Shown piece by piece: positions 51,563 to 61,012 of a stretch of 64,000 nt of DNA. The stretch comes from Paenibacillus thalictri (GTDB lineage Bacteria > Bacillota > Bacilli > Paenibacillales > NBRC-103111). Position 1 is the first letter of the stretch. The number at the start of each line of letters is the position of its first letter. The translations under genes and the position numbers were made by a program. Location of the stretch: contig NZ_SIRE01000006.1 of NCBI RefSeq assembly GCF_004307995.1, positions 1-64,000 of the forward strand. The letters are read 5' to 3'. A model generated the notes under the pieces. The model was not told where the DNA came from. It did not search any database and saw only the letters and a program-made list of their open reading frames with translations.

Positions 51563-52015
51563 TCATACACTGTTTTTATGAACAGCGGCGGCGGCCCACA
51601 TCTGCCCGATCTGCACGCCGATTTGGCTTTTCACGGCGCTGTATTCCGCCTTCAGAACCTCTTCGCCCGCCTGGATCAGCAGATCGGCCGAAGGCACCAA
51701 ATCCGCCTCCAGCGGCGCCGTAACCGTCGCTACTATGACATAGCGGAAACCCGCTTTCTCCTTCAGTTCACCGCATAACTTCTCAAGCGGTGCCGCATCA
51801 AACGGTTCGATTATGTAATGATAAGCCGGATAAGTAACAACCCTGCCCTTAAACGGAATTTCCACGCAATCCATCAGATCGCGAAGCAGTTCCAATTGCG
51901 CCGTCACCTCATACGGCGCAGCTTGTCCGTTGATCCCGGTAACGGGCAGCAGGCACGTGTCCAAATACGGTTTAAGATCCGCCCAGCCGGCGCTTTCAAT
52001 ATCGCTGAATTTCAT
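51563..52015 (-). CDS. DUF2487 protein (YpiF-like)
   Basis: The 150-residue soluble protein begins MKFSDIESAGWADLKPYLDTCLLPVTG, condensed here as the family-typical N terminus. The function is unknown. It lies directly upstream of qcrA, as ypiF does in B. subtilis. The ATG follows GGAGG at 4-5 nt. Confidence 0.8.
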   Translation of the reverse strand: MKFSDIESAGWADLKPYLDTCLLPVTGINGQAAPYEVTAQLELLRDLMDCVEIPFKGRVVTYPAYHYIIEPFDAAPLEKLCGELKEKAGFRYVIVATVTAPLEADLVPSADLLIQAGEEVLKAEYSAVKSQIGVQIGQMWAAAAVHKNSV

Positions 52016-52045
52016 TATCCATCCCTCCAACATGTAGTTTAACAC

Positions 52046-52080
52046 AAAAAAAAGACATATGATGTTCAGTCATATGTCTT
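52046..52080 (-). terminator. Terminator of the IDEAL protein gene
   Basis: AAGACATATGA and TCATATGTCTT form a perfect 11-bp stem, followed on the minus strand by eight T residues. Confidence 0.9.
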
Positions 52081-52116
52081 TTCAAAAAGGTTTCATATTT
52101 GCACCACTTGCGAAGC

Positions 52117-52305
52117 TTAACCTTGGGACAGGAGTGTTCTTAATTCGGTGGTAAGGGCGATAAAGGCGTCTTCGTCTCCCTCGGCTAAAGCTTTGTCAAT
52201 TTCTTTATACAAATACTGCTCTCTATACTTACGGACCGCTTCGTCAAGCACGATTTCCGCAAAGAGACTCAGCATTGTATCGCCAGATACGTTCATTTTC
52301 CCCAT
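52117..52305 (-). CDS. IDEAL-domain small protein
   Basis: The 62-residue protein is nearly all IDEAL domain (AEIVLDEAVRKYREQYLYKE; IDKALAEGDEDAFIALTTEL). In B. subtilis this domain is the C-terminal end of YpiB, beside ypiF and qcrA. Here it stands alone and lacks the larger YpiB part. The start is the ATG 8 nt after GGAGG. It has its own terminator. Confidence 0.85.
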   Translation of the reverse strand: MGKMNVSGDTMLSLFAEIVLDEAVRKYREQYLYKEIDKALAEGDEDAFIALTTELRTLLSQG

Positions 52306-52493
52306 AGGACCAACCTCCAAGCAGCGGCCGTGCAGCTTAAGTTGGAGCTTTCAAAGTAGAAATCTTCAATTCTGCTCCTACTAAAGCATATTCACGGGTT
52401 TCTGGGGCCGTAAAGTACAATAGCCCCTACGGCAGACGAATGTGTTAATACCCAGCGTGTTGCTTTGATATCATGTGATTGACACCGGTCCGG

Positions 52494-53618
52494 CTACAGC
52501 TTGTATTCAGGCAGATGAACTTTATCGTCTTCGGCAACATAAGTTCCGTGGATGACGCCGCTGCCGAGCTTGGTCATGCGGACCACCTTGCCATGTTTCT
52601 CGTCTTCGCCGATCCGCAGCAGGCCCAGATGCATCATCATCTGAACGATCCGCCATTCCAATATGGATTCCGGACTGTCGTAATAATAGGAACGAATCAG
52701 CGGACTGAGCGCCTCTTTGAGCGTTTCGTACGTTGTCCAAGCCGGTGTCAGCCGTTCAATCCAATGCACCATCGCTTGTAAGTTAGGGATCGGGTTTTTG
52801 TACAACCGAAGCCAGAACCGGTACACCTGCAGCAAATCTTCTTTATGCCCCTGCTCAATCCGGCTTCTGCCAAGCTCCGTCAAGCTGAGCACCTGATCAT
52901 TTTCGCCGATCAGCTCCTGATAGTAGCAGTAATCGTATATAAAGGAAAAGCGGCTCGGATACTCGCGGAACATTCGGCCGTACCCGAAGCGCCACGCCGT
53001 TTTGCCTACCGGCTCCTCTTTGACGGACATGTGCTCCAGCACCTGCTGCAGCGAGCGTTTATACATATAATTTTCCGCAGTTAGCGCCACCGGCTGCTTG
53101 TACACAAACTGCAGGAAATAATAAATATCATCAATCAATAGCTGCTGTTCATCCCGATAGACACCCGGCTCGTCCAGTGTCGTCAGATTCCTTCGAAAAT
53201 GTTTGGCCAGAACATCGCCGAACCTTTTTTTCAAATCCTCGGGAATTTGAAACAAATACCGCGTTTGCTGCGAGTATCCGTTAAACAGCCAGCCGCGGCG
53301 CTTAAACTTGGTAATCATTTCGCGAGGGTTCCAGTTATCGCCCTCTTCTTTTTGAAACTTGCTTTGCTGAACCCTGGCGACGAGCTCCTCCAGACTGAAG
53401 GAGTTGCGCGGGTCGAACAATATGGAATTGAGAAACCGGACATCCTCCAACTGCAAGCTTTCAATCTGCCCCTCAAAAACTTCTCTGCGGCTTACTTTGG
53501 TGAGTATCGATTGAATCAGCTCATTTTTGGAATGCCCGTTGCAATTGCAGTCATAATTTTCCGCGATTCGGCTCAATTCTTGAATGTCGGCATAGCTCAG
53601 CATATCCGCGAGATTCAT
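52494..53618 (-). CDS. Unrecognised 374-aa protein, winged-helix-like architecture
   Basis: I cannot assign a family with confidence. The protein is soluble, without membrane segments, and has several WH-like helical blocks (NELIQSILTKVSRREVFEG, SFSLEELVARVQQ, LSLTELGRSRIEQG, VVRMTKLGSGVIHG). An N-terminal YDCNCNGHSKNELIQ segment has closely spaced Cys/His. The layout faintly recalls the N-terminal domain of XPB/Ssl2-type helicases, without helicase motifs. It has a good ribosome site (GGAGGGG). It stands alone between the DUF2231-like gene and the IDEAL gene. Confidence 0.7.
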   Translation of the reverse strand: MNLADMLSYADIQELSRIAENYDCNCNGHSKNELIQSILTKVSRREVFEGQIESLQLEDVRFLNSILFDPRNSFSLEELVARVQQSKFQKEEGDNWNPREMITKFKRRGWLFNGYSQQTRYLFQIPEDLKKRFGDVLAKHFRRNLTTLDEPGVYRDEQQLLIDDIYYFLQFVYKQPVALTAENYMYKRSLQQVLEHMSVKEEPVGKTAWRFGYGRMFREYPSRFSFIYDYCYYQELIGENDQVLSLTELGRSRIEQGHKEDLLQVYRFWLRLYKNPIPNLQAMVHWIERLTPAWTTYETLKEALSPLIRSYYYDSPESILEWRIVQMMMHLGLLRIGEDEKHGKVVRMTKLGSGVIHGTYVAEDDKVHLPEYKL

Positions 53619-53772
53619 ATCACCCCTCCTTCAATCAGCCGTACGGCCTATGAATATGGCCGCGACTTCACGAACGTATTGTTGTTACTACCATTATTGG
53701 ATAATACGGGGGTTTTAAACGTGGCGGTATAAAAACACCATGTGCGAAAATAAGAGCCGGGCCGAATCACAC

Positions 53773-53808
53773 CTAAAAAAAGCGGACCCGCTTGAACGGA
53801 TCCGCTTC
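53773..53808 (-). terminator. Terminator of the DUF2231-like gene
   Basis: On the minus strand AAGCGGATCC and GGGTCCGCTT pair around GTTCAAGC and are followed by seven T residues. Confidence 0.88.
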
Positions 53809-53825
53809 TATATTAATCAACCGAT

Positions 53826-54368
53826 TTATTTTTTGCCTTCTTGAGTTCCGCCGCCGGCTTGACCGGTTGATCCCGAGCCGCCATTTGGCGTAGTGCCGGG
53901 ACGTTGGCTTTGACCCGGAGCGCCTTCGGGCCGCGGCCCTCCATCGCGCAGTTGGCCTTGCGGCATCATACCGCGGTCCGGGTGCACCATCTCGCCTCCG
54001 ATGTGGCCGGTGTATGAAACCAACAGCACACTGACCAGCGCGGCCGCCAAATACGGCATGTAGCCGCCAAGCTCCCTTTTCCTTTTAATCGCAAAATACA
54101 GCCGAACCACACACATAAGAACAGCTGCAATCATGGTCAGCTTTCCGTACAACTCATGGGTGTGCACAAGCGGATTGCGGTCCTCAGGACCGGTCACAAC
54201 CGCCGCAACGGCCCCCAACGCGCCGACAATCAAACATAGAAGCCCGGCGGTATGCCATTCTTTTCGACGGGCCAGCTTGGCAGCCACATCAAACAGGAAG
54301 CTGAACACAAGCATGGCAATAGGGATATGAATAACGATAAAATGCGCATTCTTGAACAAATAGCTCAT
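53826..54368 (-). CDS. DUF2231-like membrane protein
   Basis: The 180-residue protein has four membrane segments (HFIVIHIPIAMLVFSFLFD; GLLCLIVGALGAVAAVVTG; LTMIAAVLMCVVRLYF; YLAAALVSVLLVSYTGHIGG) and an intrinsically disordered Gly/Pro/Gln tail outside the membrane. The HIPIA and TGHIGG sites with conserved histidines are typical of the family, which may bind heme or act near redox proteins; this is not established. Ribosome site GGAGG. Confidence 0.78.
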   Translation of the reverse strand: MSYLFKNAHFIVIHIPIAMLVFSFLFDVAAKLARRKEWHTAGLLCLIVGALGAVAAVVTGPEDRNPLVHTHELYGKLTMIAAVLMCVVRLYFAIKRKRELGGYMPYLAAALVSVLLVSYTGHIGGEMVHPDRGMMPQGQLRDGGPRPEGAPGQSQRPGTTPNGGSGSTGQAGGGTQEGKK

Positions 54369-54476
54369 AAATCGGCCTCCTGACCGTTAAGTTGTCGTGT
54401 CTGTTATGCTCCTACGACCATCTTAACGGCAAAAGGTGAATTTAATGTAAAGCCAAACTGAAAGTATTCTGAAAAA

Positions 54477-55064
54477 TCAGCCAAGTTCATCCAAATGCGC
54501 TGTACAATTGAGCAGCTCGCAGTTCCAGCCGGTTTCAGCTCTGCTTAAAATACTAAGCGATGTATTTTTTAAATGTCTCTCGATCGGATCGTTTGTCAGT
54601 TTCTTGAGCATAGGCACGATAATTCCGCCATGACTGATGATTAAAATCCGCTGACCCGGGTAGGCCGCCGCGGCGTCCTCCAGCACGGCCAAACCGCGGG
54701 AGAGCAAAGACTCATCGCTTTCCATGCCCAGTTCCAGCTCGCGTTCCCGCCAGCCTGCGCCAAATCGTTCGACCCGCTCCTCCTCCGTTGTGCCTTCCAG
54801 CTGTCCGAAGCCGCGCTCGCGAATTCCAGGATCATAAGCCAGCATCGGAATGCCCAATTCATCGGCAATAATGTGCCCGGTCGCTTTCGCCCGCATTAAG
54901 TCGCTGGTGATGACACCGTGCCAAGATTCGGTTTTTAATCTTTTGGCGAGCAGCTTCGCCTGAATAATCCCAACTTCGGCAAGCGGCGTATCCAGTTGGC
55001 CCTGCATCCGTCCCTGCAAATTCCATTCCGTGGTGCCGTGACGGATAATTCCGATTGTTGTCAT
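54477..55064 (-). CDS. Histidine phosphatase (phosphoglycerate mutase-like)
   Basis: The 195-residue protein has the RHGTTEWN motif with the phospho-accepting histidine, the acidic ERGFGQLEGTTEEE, and the second histidine in LIISHGGII. Substrates in this family range from phosphoglycerate to small phosphoesters. The ATG follows AAAAGGGG. It lies 55 bp after the anti-sigma gene, with a terminator between them. Confidence 0.9.
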   Translation of the reverse strand: MTTIGIIRHGTTEWNLQGRMQGQLDTPLAEVGIIQAKLLAKRLKTESWHGVITSDLMRAKATGHIIADELGIPMLAYDPGIRERGFGQLEGTTEEERVERFGAGWRERELELGMESDESLLSRGLAVLEDAAAAYPGQRILIISHGGIIVPMLKKLTNDPIERHLKNTSLSILSRAETGWNCELLNCTAHLDELG

Positions 55065-55079
55065 GAAAAAACCCCTTTT

Positions 55080-55103
55080 AAAAAAGATAACCCCTTGCGG
55101 GGT
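55080..55103 (-). terminator. Terminator of the sigma/anti-sigma operon
   Basis: ACCCC-GCAA-GGGGT followed by TATCTTTTTT on the minus strand, 16 bp after the anti-sigma stop codon. Confidence 0.8.
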
Positions 55104-55118
55104 GTTCATGCGTCTAAT

Positions 55119-55748
55119 TTAGGATCGTGTACGTGATAACCAGTTCATAATAAGCAGTGTGCAAGTCATGCCGATCAGCGATAAAGCCAGCATGTAATCG
55201 CGATAAGTATGGATGGGGCCGACCTGATACGTAAACGGCTCATTAAAGCCTTTCAGACTGGCTACAGCCGAAGGCATCGAACGAACATTCAACGATTCCG
55301 GCTTGGAACTGGCGGCAGCGACCACAGGATCGCCGATTCTGCCGAATACCGAAGTATCGGCGGCAGCCACCGGCTTATCCGGCTTCTGTTCGTGAACGAT
55401 GGAATACAAGAAACTGAACATGAAGAGCGCCAGGCAAAAAGCGATCACAGCCGTAAAGTTGCGTCGCATTCTGAACGTAATGGCATACATCCGATCGGCG
55501 ATCGGCATTCTCCACGACTCGTCCTGATAGATCCGCTGCATTACGCTGTCGGCGATCGGAGAGCTTTCGGCATGCATCGGCTGCTCAGCGGTGAATTTGA
55601 TCAAATCGGCGCTCTCCTGCCATATCTGAAATTCTTCCGCGCACTCCTTGCAATGCTTTATATGTTCATTCACGCATTGTTTCTTGAGGTCGCCATCGGG
55701 CAAATCCCAATAACACCCAAACAATTCTTGAATGTCCTCACATTTCAT
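55119..55748 (-). CDS. Zinc-finger transmembrane anti-sigma factor
   Basis: The 209-residue protein has an N-terminal ZAS/zf-HC2 domain with HIKHCKEC (H-x3-C-x2-C), a membrane segment at about 96-115 (FTAVIAFCLALFMFSFLYSI), an outer loop and a second membrane segment near the C terminus. It should hold the ECF sigma factor inactive. Its ATG overlaps the sigma stop codon (ATGA), typical of such pairs. Confidence 0.88.
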   Translation of the reverse strand: MKCEDIQELFGCYWDLPDGDLKKQCVNEHIKHCKECAEEFQIWQESADLIKFTAEQPMHAESSPIADSVMQRIYQDESWRMPIADRMYAITFRMRRNFTAVIAFCLALFMFSFLYSIVHEQKPDKPVAAADTSVFGRIGDPVVAAASSKPESLNVRSMPSAVASLKGFNEPFTYQVGPIHTYRDYMLALSLIGMTCTLLIMNWLSRTRS

Positions 55749-56341
55749 CGTTGATTCATCCCTTCGTACTCTTCAAAAATAGGTTCAAGAAAGTACGGCT
55801 CAAGCTGCAGCTTCACGCTGGCCCTTGCCCTAAACAGAAGCGATTTGACCGAACTCACCGTCTGCCCCAAAATATTGGCGATTTCCTGATAGTCCAATTG
55901 GTCGTATTCGCGTAATATAAGTGCGGATCGCTGCTTTTCAGGCAAATTGTTGATGGCATCGCGCACCATCGATACTTTCTCGTTCCTCAAAACGGTTTGC
56001 AGCGGTAAAGTTTCAGCCGACGTCTGCGGTGTAAAGCCGCTTTGCTCCAAAGAAACTTTTAAATTTTTATTTTTACGCAGTTCGCTTAAGACCGTATTTC
56101 TGGCAATCGTATATAACCATGTGGAGAAAGTCGCTTCAACTTCCCGGAACGAATGAAGACTGCGGTATGCCTTGTAGAACGTTTCGTTGCACAAGTCTTC
56201 CGCCACGGACTCGAGCTGCGCGCTTTTCAACATATGGTAAATAAATGCGAGAATCTTACGTTCGTAACGCCGCATTAATTCATTATATAACTGCACGTTG
56301 CCGTCTTTGATTTCTCTAATCAACTGGGAATCGGTCATCAA
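55745..56341 (-). CDS. ECF-family RNA polymerase sigma factor
   Basis: The 198-residue protein has sigma region 2 (about 8-85; RYERKILAFIYHMLK, AEDLCNETFYKAYRSL, FSTWLYTIARNTVLSELR) and region 4 (about 125-180; LPEKQRSALILREYDQLDY, EIANILGQTVSSVKSLLFRAR). It resembles the SigW/SigX group; the exact class is uncertain. It is coupled with the anti-sigma gene. A promoter with ECF-type spacing lies upstream, suggesting self-activation. Confidence 0.92.
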   Translation of the reverse strand: MMTDSQLIREIKDGNVQLYNELMRRYERKILAFIYHMLKSAQLESVAEDLCNETFYKAYRSLHSFREVEATFSTWLYTIARNTVLSELRKNKNLKVSLEQSGFTPQTSAETLPLQTVLRNEKVSMVRDAINNLPEKQRSALILREYDQLDYQEIANILGQTVSSVKSLLFRARASVKLQLEPYFLEPIFEEYEGMNQR

Positions 56342-56400
56342 CCAACGACCCTCCTTGTGATCCCGTTTAACTCCTCCCCAGCGACTGTAGTAAATGTTTT

Positions 56401-56426
56401 TACCTGCCCCGGGGGAAAAAGTTGCG
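56401..56426 (-). promoter_or_regulatory. Candidate ECF-type autoregulatory promoter
   Basis: On the minus strand CGCAAC, followed by TTTTT, and GGTA are separated by 16 bp. This follows the pattern AAC-N16-CGTA of B. subtilis SigW-type promoters with one change. It lies about 60 bp before the sigma gene in a 399-bp intergenic stretch (56342-56740) in which I see no gene. Confidence 0.45.
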
Positions 56427-56585
56427 CTCTATTTATAAAAAATTTCTGTTCGATATGCACATATAGATGAATCTTACATATATTCGGTATTCATCCTCAA
56501 AAATCCTGCTTTTTCGACACTTGTAAAATTTAAAAACAAAAATCAATTCTATAATACACCCCGAACATTAAAATATTGTTAAAAC

Positions 56586-56618
56586 GAAAAAAAAATACCA
56601 CCTCAAGTTGCGAGGTGG
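56586..56618 (-). terminator. Terminator of the trp-hisC-tyrA operon
   Basis: CCACCTCG-CAACTT-GAGGTGG type hairpin (56598-56618) followed by TATTTTTTTTT on the minus strand, about 120 bp after the tyrA stop. Confidence 0.85.
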
Positions 56619-56740
56619 CCGCACACAGTGCAAGTATTCGGATAGGAGTGGAGAGAAACCATACTGTACTTTTATTATATGTATCCGTTTTCAATTTGTC
56701 AACGCTTTTTTGAAAACGTTTTATTTCTTTTTTTGAAAAG

Positions 56741-57832
56741 CTAAATATGCACCGGATATTGCTTTTTCAGCAGCTCAAACGCCTTCTCCATGTGATCTTC
56801 CTCACGGAAAGACAATCTCAGCACGCCGGGAATATCTTCCCTGCTCTCAATGATCTGCAGGTTGCTCAAATTGATTCTGCAGTCTCCAAGCAGTGTGGCG
56901 ATTTGCCCTACAATGCCCGGCTGATCGGGGATATCGACATAAATCTCATGCAGCGAGGTGATCATGCCTTTGCGCCGTTCCGGCAGCTCGTTGCGGAAAC
57001 GGTTGGCTTGACGGAACTGATCTTCGATGCCTGCGCCGTCATCATCGGATAATAACTGAATGAAGGTGTCGATTTCACGGTTCCAATCTTTAAGCAATTC
57101 CAGCAGAACGTCCCGGTTGTTGCTTAAAATGTCGCGCCAAATGACGGGATCGCTTGAAGCGATTCGTGTAATATCGCGGAATCCACCGGCAGCCAAATCT
57201 TTATACAACGAATTGGTTTCATTGTATTTGGAAATTTGGTTCACCAGCGCGACGGCAATGATATGCGGCAAATGGCTGATGGCGCCAACAATCGTGTCAT
57301 GCATATTGGCGTCGACCTTGACGATATGTGCTCGCGTATATTGCAGGAGCTTGAAAAGCCGGTCATACGCCTCCTGCGGTGTATTTTCCGTTGGCGTCAG
57401 CACGTAATAGGCGTTCTCAAATAAAAGCGATGTGGCCGCTTCGACGCCGGACTTCTCTTTGCCGGCCATAGGATGCCCGCCGATAAAATGCACGCCCTCC
57501 TGCAGGCGGAGTTTTTCGGCGCATGCGGTAATCGACGCTTTGGTGCTGCCTACGTCCGTAATGATGCAGCCCGGTTTTAAAGGCAGCTCATTCAGCCGGC
57601 AAATATAATCTTCGAGATTGCCGACAGGAACGCCCAGAAATATAAAATCGGCATCTTTGACCGCTTCCTCCATTGAGGTTGTCGCATGGTCGACTACGCC
57701 GCGTTGCAAGTATTTTTCAACTGATTTGGGGTTATTGGAATGACCAACAACCCGCAGGCCCGGTTTGTCTTTAAAACAAAGGGCCAGCGAACCGCCGATC
57801 AATCCGACACCAAAAATAACGATGTTCGTCAT
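56741..57832 (-). CDS. tyrA: Prephenate dehydrogenase with ACT domain
   Basis: TyrA oxidises prephenate to 4-hydroxyphenylpyruvate for tyrosine. In its 363 residues are the Rossmann NAD site IFGVGLIGGSLALCFK, the substrate segment GGHPMAGKEKSG, and a C-terminal ACT domain (about 290-360; VDIPDQPGIVGQIATLLG) that probably binds tyrosine. It is the last gene of the supraoperon here; aroE, next in B. subtilis, is missing. Confidence 0.96.
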   Translation of the reverse strand: MTNIVIFGVGLIGGSLALCFKDKPGLRVVGHSNNPKSVEKYLQRGVVDHATTSMEEAVKDADFIFLGVPVGNLEDYICRLNELPLKPGCIITDVGSTKASITACAEKLRLQEGVHFIGGHPMAGKEKSGVEAATSLLFENAYYVLTPTENTPQEAYDRLFKLLQYTRAHIVKVDANMHDTIVGAISHLPHIIAVALVNQISKYNETNSLYKDLAAGGFRDITRIASSDPVIWRDILSNNRDVLLELLKDWNREIDTFIQLLSDDDGAGIEDQFRQANRFRNELPERRKGMITSLHEIYVDIPDQPGIVGQIATLLGDCRINLSNLQIIESREDIPGVLRLSFREEDHMEKAFELLKKQYPVHI

Positions 57833-57853
57833 GTAACCAACCTTTTTAGCATC

Positions 57854-58954
57854 CTACACTTGGACGGCGACTTCTTGCAATACGCTTTCCAGTGCAGCGA
57901 TAAATTTTTCGTTCTGCTCTTGGCTTCCTACTGTAACTCTGATCTTCGTAGGGAATCCAAGCTGATGTCCGCCGCGGATAATAAATCCTCTGCGCAGCAG
58001 TCCGTTAAATACGTCTGCGGCTGGACGTTTGACGTCAACCATAATGAAATTGCCGTGCGCTTCGTAGTAAGGCAGCCCCAAACGGTTAAACTCGCCGGTC
58101 AGGTAACGGATGCCCGTACTGTTCACATCGCGGCAATAATTCAGGAACTGCTCGTCCTGAAGCGACGCGATAGCCGCTTTTTGCGCAAAGCTGGTCGTGT
58201 TAAACGGCTCGCGCACCTGATTGATCGAGCGGATCACTTCGGGATGCCCGATGCCATAACCGATACGCAAGGAGGCAAGTCCGTAAATTTTGGAGAACGT
58301 GCGCAGCAAAATCACGTTTTTATGTTCTTTAAGCAGCGCAAAGCCGTCCGGGTATGCGCCGGAGGTATTGTATTCGGCATAAGCTTCGTCCAACACGACA
58401 AGCACGTGGCTAGGCACCTTGGCGAGCAGTTGTTTGATTTCGTCATGCGTATGCATCGTACCCGTCGGGTTGTTCGGGTTACAGATCCACAGCACCTTTG
58501 TTTTGTCGGTGATTTTGGCCGCCATGCCGTCCAGATCCTGATATCCGTCTTTCAGCGGCACTTCGATGCTGACTGCGCCTTCGATTTGGCAGTTATGCTT
58601 GTATTGCGGGAATGTATGAGTCGCCATGATCGTTTCGTCGCCGGGAACAAGGAAGGCGCGCGCGATCATGAGAATAATTTCGTCGGAGCCTGCTCCGAAA
58701 ATCACTTGATCGTTGTTGACGCTAAAATAGTTAGCAACGGCTTCCGTCAGTTCGACAGCGCCTCCGTCCGGATACAAGCTGACTTGATCGACCATGGAAA
58801 CGATGGCTTCTTTGGCCTTCGGCGAGCAGCCGAACGGATTTTCGTTCGAAGCCAGTTTAATCACTTCGGTGAGCCCGAGCTCGCGTTTCACTTCTTCGAT
58901 CGGTTTACCGGGCTGATACACCGGCAGGTTCATAATTTGTTGTTTTGGTTGCAA
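57854..58954 (-). CDS. hisC: Histidinol-phosphate aminotransferase
   Basis: HisC is a PLP enzyme that works in histidine and, in Bacillus, also in Tyr/Phe synthesis, which explains its place between trpA and tyrA. The 366-residue protein has NPNNPTGT, the PLP lysine in TFSKIYGLASLRIGYG and the LDEAYAEY segment. The start codon is TTG after AGAGGTGAT; the first ATG is seven codons later and lacks a ribosome site. Confidence 0.96.
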   Translation of the reverse strand: MQPKQQIMNLPVYQPGKPIEEVKRELGLTEVIKLASNENPFGCSPKAKEAIVSMVDQVSLYPDGGAVELTEAVANYFSVNNDQVIFGAGSDEIILMIARAFLVPGDETIMATHTFPQYKHNCQIEGAVSIEVPLKDGYQDLDGMAAKITDKTKVLWICNPNNPTGTMHTHDEIKQLLAKVPSHVLVVLDEAYAEYNTSGAYPDGFALLKEHKNVILLRTFSKIYGLASLRIGYGIGHPEVIRSINQVREPFNTTSFAQKAAIASLQDEQFLNYCRDVNSTGIRYLTGEFNRLGLPYYEAHGNFIMVDVKRPAADVFNGLLRRGFIIRGGHQLGFPTKIRVTVGSQEQNEKFIAALESVLQEVAVQV

Positions 58955-58988
58955 CTTGAGATCACCTCTTACTTTTATTCTGTACAGG

Positions 58989-59813
58989 CTACTTTCCTAA
59001 CAATTTTCTCACAAAATCGGAAATTTGCAATAGTCCTTGTCTGTATGTCGATTCGTTCTCCAACTGCGGGAGCGCTTCTTCGATTTGCCGGACCAGCGCG
59101 CTGCCCACGACGATACCGTCGCACGACTTGGAAAACCGGGCAAATTGCTCGTTGTTCGAAATACCGAAACCGATCGCGATCGGCAAATCGGTGGATGATT
59201 TGACCGTATCCAAAAACTCGTCGATGCCGCTGTGGAACTCGCTGCGCGTACCCGTGACGCCAAGCGACGATACGCAGTAGATGAAGCCGCTGGAACGGGA
59301 AACTATTTTTTTAACCCGCTCATTTGAGGTAGGCGCTACCAGCGGAATGATATGAATGCCAAAGCGTTCCGCTTGGACACGGGCTTCGCCGTCTTCTTCC
59401 ATCGGCAAATCGGGAATGATCACGCCGCTGATGTCGTTTTCGGCCAGCAGGCCAAACAGCTTCTCCAGCCCAAGCTGCAGCACCGGATTATAATACGTGA
59501 ACAAAATAAACGGAAGTTTGCTGCCCTGCTCTCTGGCCAAACGAGCCGCCTCAATGCAGTCCAAGATGCTGACCTGGTGACGGCCTAACGCCCGCATGGA
59601 AGAACGCTGAATGACCGGACCGTCGGCCAGCGGATCGGAATATGGAACGCCAAGCTCGACGACAGCCGCGCCAGCCTCTTCAAGCGTCAAGATGATATCC
59701 ACCGAAGTTTTTAAATCGGGATCGCCAATCGTGATAAAAGGAATAAAGGCCGGTTCGCCGAGCTGTTTCAGTTCGGCAAATTTGTTGTCGATTCGGTTGT
59801 TTATCGCGCTCAT
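58989..59813 (-). CDS. trpA: Tryptophan synthase alpha subunit
   Basis: TrpA splits indole-glycerol phosphate. The 274-residue barrel has [11 protein letters not shown], the catalytic glutamate in [15 protein letters not shown] (with the second acid), and the phosphate site GFGISNNEQ. Its ATG overlaps the trpB stop (ATGA), keeping the two subunits in balance. Confidence 0.97.
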   Translation of the reverse strand: MSAINNRIDNKFAELKQLGEPAFIPFITIGDPDLKTSVDIILTLEEAGAAVVELGVPYSDPLADGPVIQRSSMRALGRHQVSILDCIEAARLAREQGSKLPFILFTYYNPVLQLGLEKLFGLLAENDISGVIIPDLPMEEDGEARVQAERFGIHIIPLVAPTSNERVKKIVSRSSGFIYCVSSLGVTGTRSEFHSGIDEFLDTVKSSTDLPIAIGFGISNNEQFARFSKSCDGIVVGSALVRQIEEALPQLENESTYRQGLLQISDFVRKLLGK

Positions 59814-61012
59814 TGTTTGGCTACCCCCAAATAATTCATGATCGCGTCTACGTCTTTATCTCCGCGGCCGGACAAGCTGACCACGACGATTTGATCTTTA
59901 GACAAGGTTGGAGCGATTTTCGCCGCTTGTGCGACCGCGTGCGCGCTTTCCAGCGCGGGAATGATACCTTCCGTACGGCTGAGCAGCTGCAGAGCGTCCA
60001 ATGCTTCTTTATCGGTAATCGGGAAATATTGCGCGCGGCCGGAATCTTTCAGGTAAGAATGCTCAGGGCCGATCCCCGGATAATCGAGGCCTGCCGATAT
60101 GGAGTGTGCCTCCTGTACTTGTCCGAATTGATCCTGCAGCAAATAGCTGAACGAACCTTGGAACACGCCATGGCTTCCAAGTGTCATCGTAGCCGCATGC
60201 TCCTTGGTGTCGATCCCTTTGCCGGCCGCTTCCGCGCCGACCAAACGAACGCTTTCGTCGTTAACAAACGGGTAGAAAATCCCCATCGCGTTGCTGCCCC
60301 CGCCGACCGCAGCGACGATGACGTCAGGCAGTTTGCCTTCCTGCTCGATGATTTGCTTGCGCGCTTCGTCGCCAATGATGCGCTGAAAGTCGCGGACCAT
60401 CATCGGGTAAGGGTGAGGCCCCGTCGCCGAACCGAGAATGTAAAATGTATCCTGCACATGGCTGACCCAGTAACGAAGCGTTTCGTTGCAAGCGTCCTTA
60501 AGAGTCCGGGTACCCGACAACACCGGTACAACTTCGGTGCCCAGCAGGTTCATGCGGAATACGTTAAGCTGCTGGCGTTTCATATCCTCTTCGCCCATGA
60601 ACACCTTGCACTCAAAACCAAGCAAGGCGGCTACCGTGGCCGTTGCAACGCCATGTTGTCCGGCGCCGGTTTCGGCGATAATTTTCTTCTTGCCCATCCG
60701 TTTGGCAAGAATGCCTTGCCCGATGGCGTTGTTGATTTTGTGCGCTCCGGTATGGTTCAGGTCTTCCCGCTTCAAGTAAATTTTGGCCCCGCCCAAATGC
60801 TGCGAAAGCCGCTCCGCATAATACAGCGAGGTCGGTCTTCCGGAGTAGCGGTGCAGCAAATAATGAACTTCCTGCTTAAAGCTTTCCTCTTGCGAATACT
60901 TCTTGTAAGCTTCCTCCAGCTCGATCAAAGCGTTCATCAGCGTTTCCGGCACATAACGTCCGCCGAATTTTCCGAATCGTCCCTGCTCGTCCGGTACGTT
61001 CGCGTTAAACAC
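59810..61012 (-). CDS. trpB: Tryptophan synthase beta subunit
   Basis: TrpB condenses indole and serine with PLP. The 400-residue protein has the PLP lysine in [15 protein letters not shown], the serine-loop [13 protein letters not shown] and the phosphate cup GGGSNAMG. The start codon is GTG and the gene overlaps trpF by 8 bp. Confidence 0.97.
   Translation of the reverse strand: MFNANVPDEQGRFGKFGGRYVPETLMNALIELEEAYKKYSQEESFKQEVHYLLHRYSGRPTSLYYAERLSQHLGGAKIYLKREDLNHTGAHKINNAIGQGILAKRMGKKKIIAETGAGQHGVATATVAALLGFECKVFMGEEDMKRQQLNVFRMNLLGTEVVPVLSGTRTLKDACNETLRYWVSHVQDTFYILGSATGPHPYPMMVRDFQRIIGDEARKQIIEQEGKLPDVIVAAVGGGSNAMGIFYPFVNDESVRLVGAEAAGKGIDTKEHAATMTLGSHGVFQGSFSYLLQDQFGQVQEAHSISAGLDYPGIGPEHSYLKDSGRAQYFPITDKEALDALQLLSRTEGIIPALESAHAVAQAAKIAPTLSKDQIVVVSLSGRGDKDVDAIMNYLGVAKQ

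Noticed and set aside
57740..59203. 487-codon plus-strand frame
   Set aside because: It is antisense to tyrA, hisC and trpA, which have clear motifs; a codon-bias shadow.
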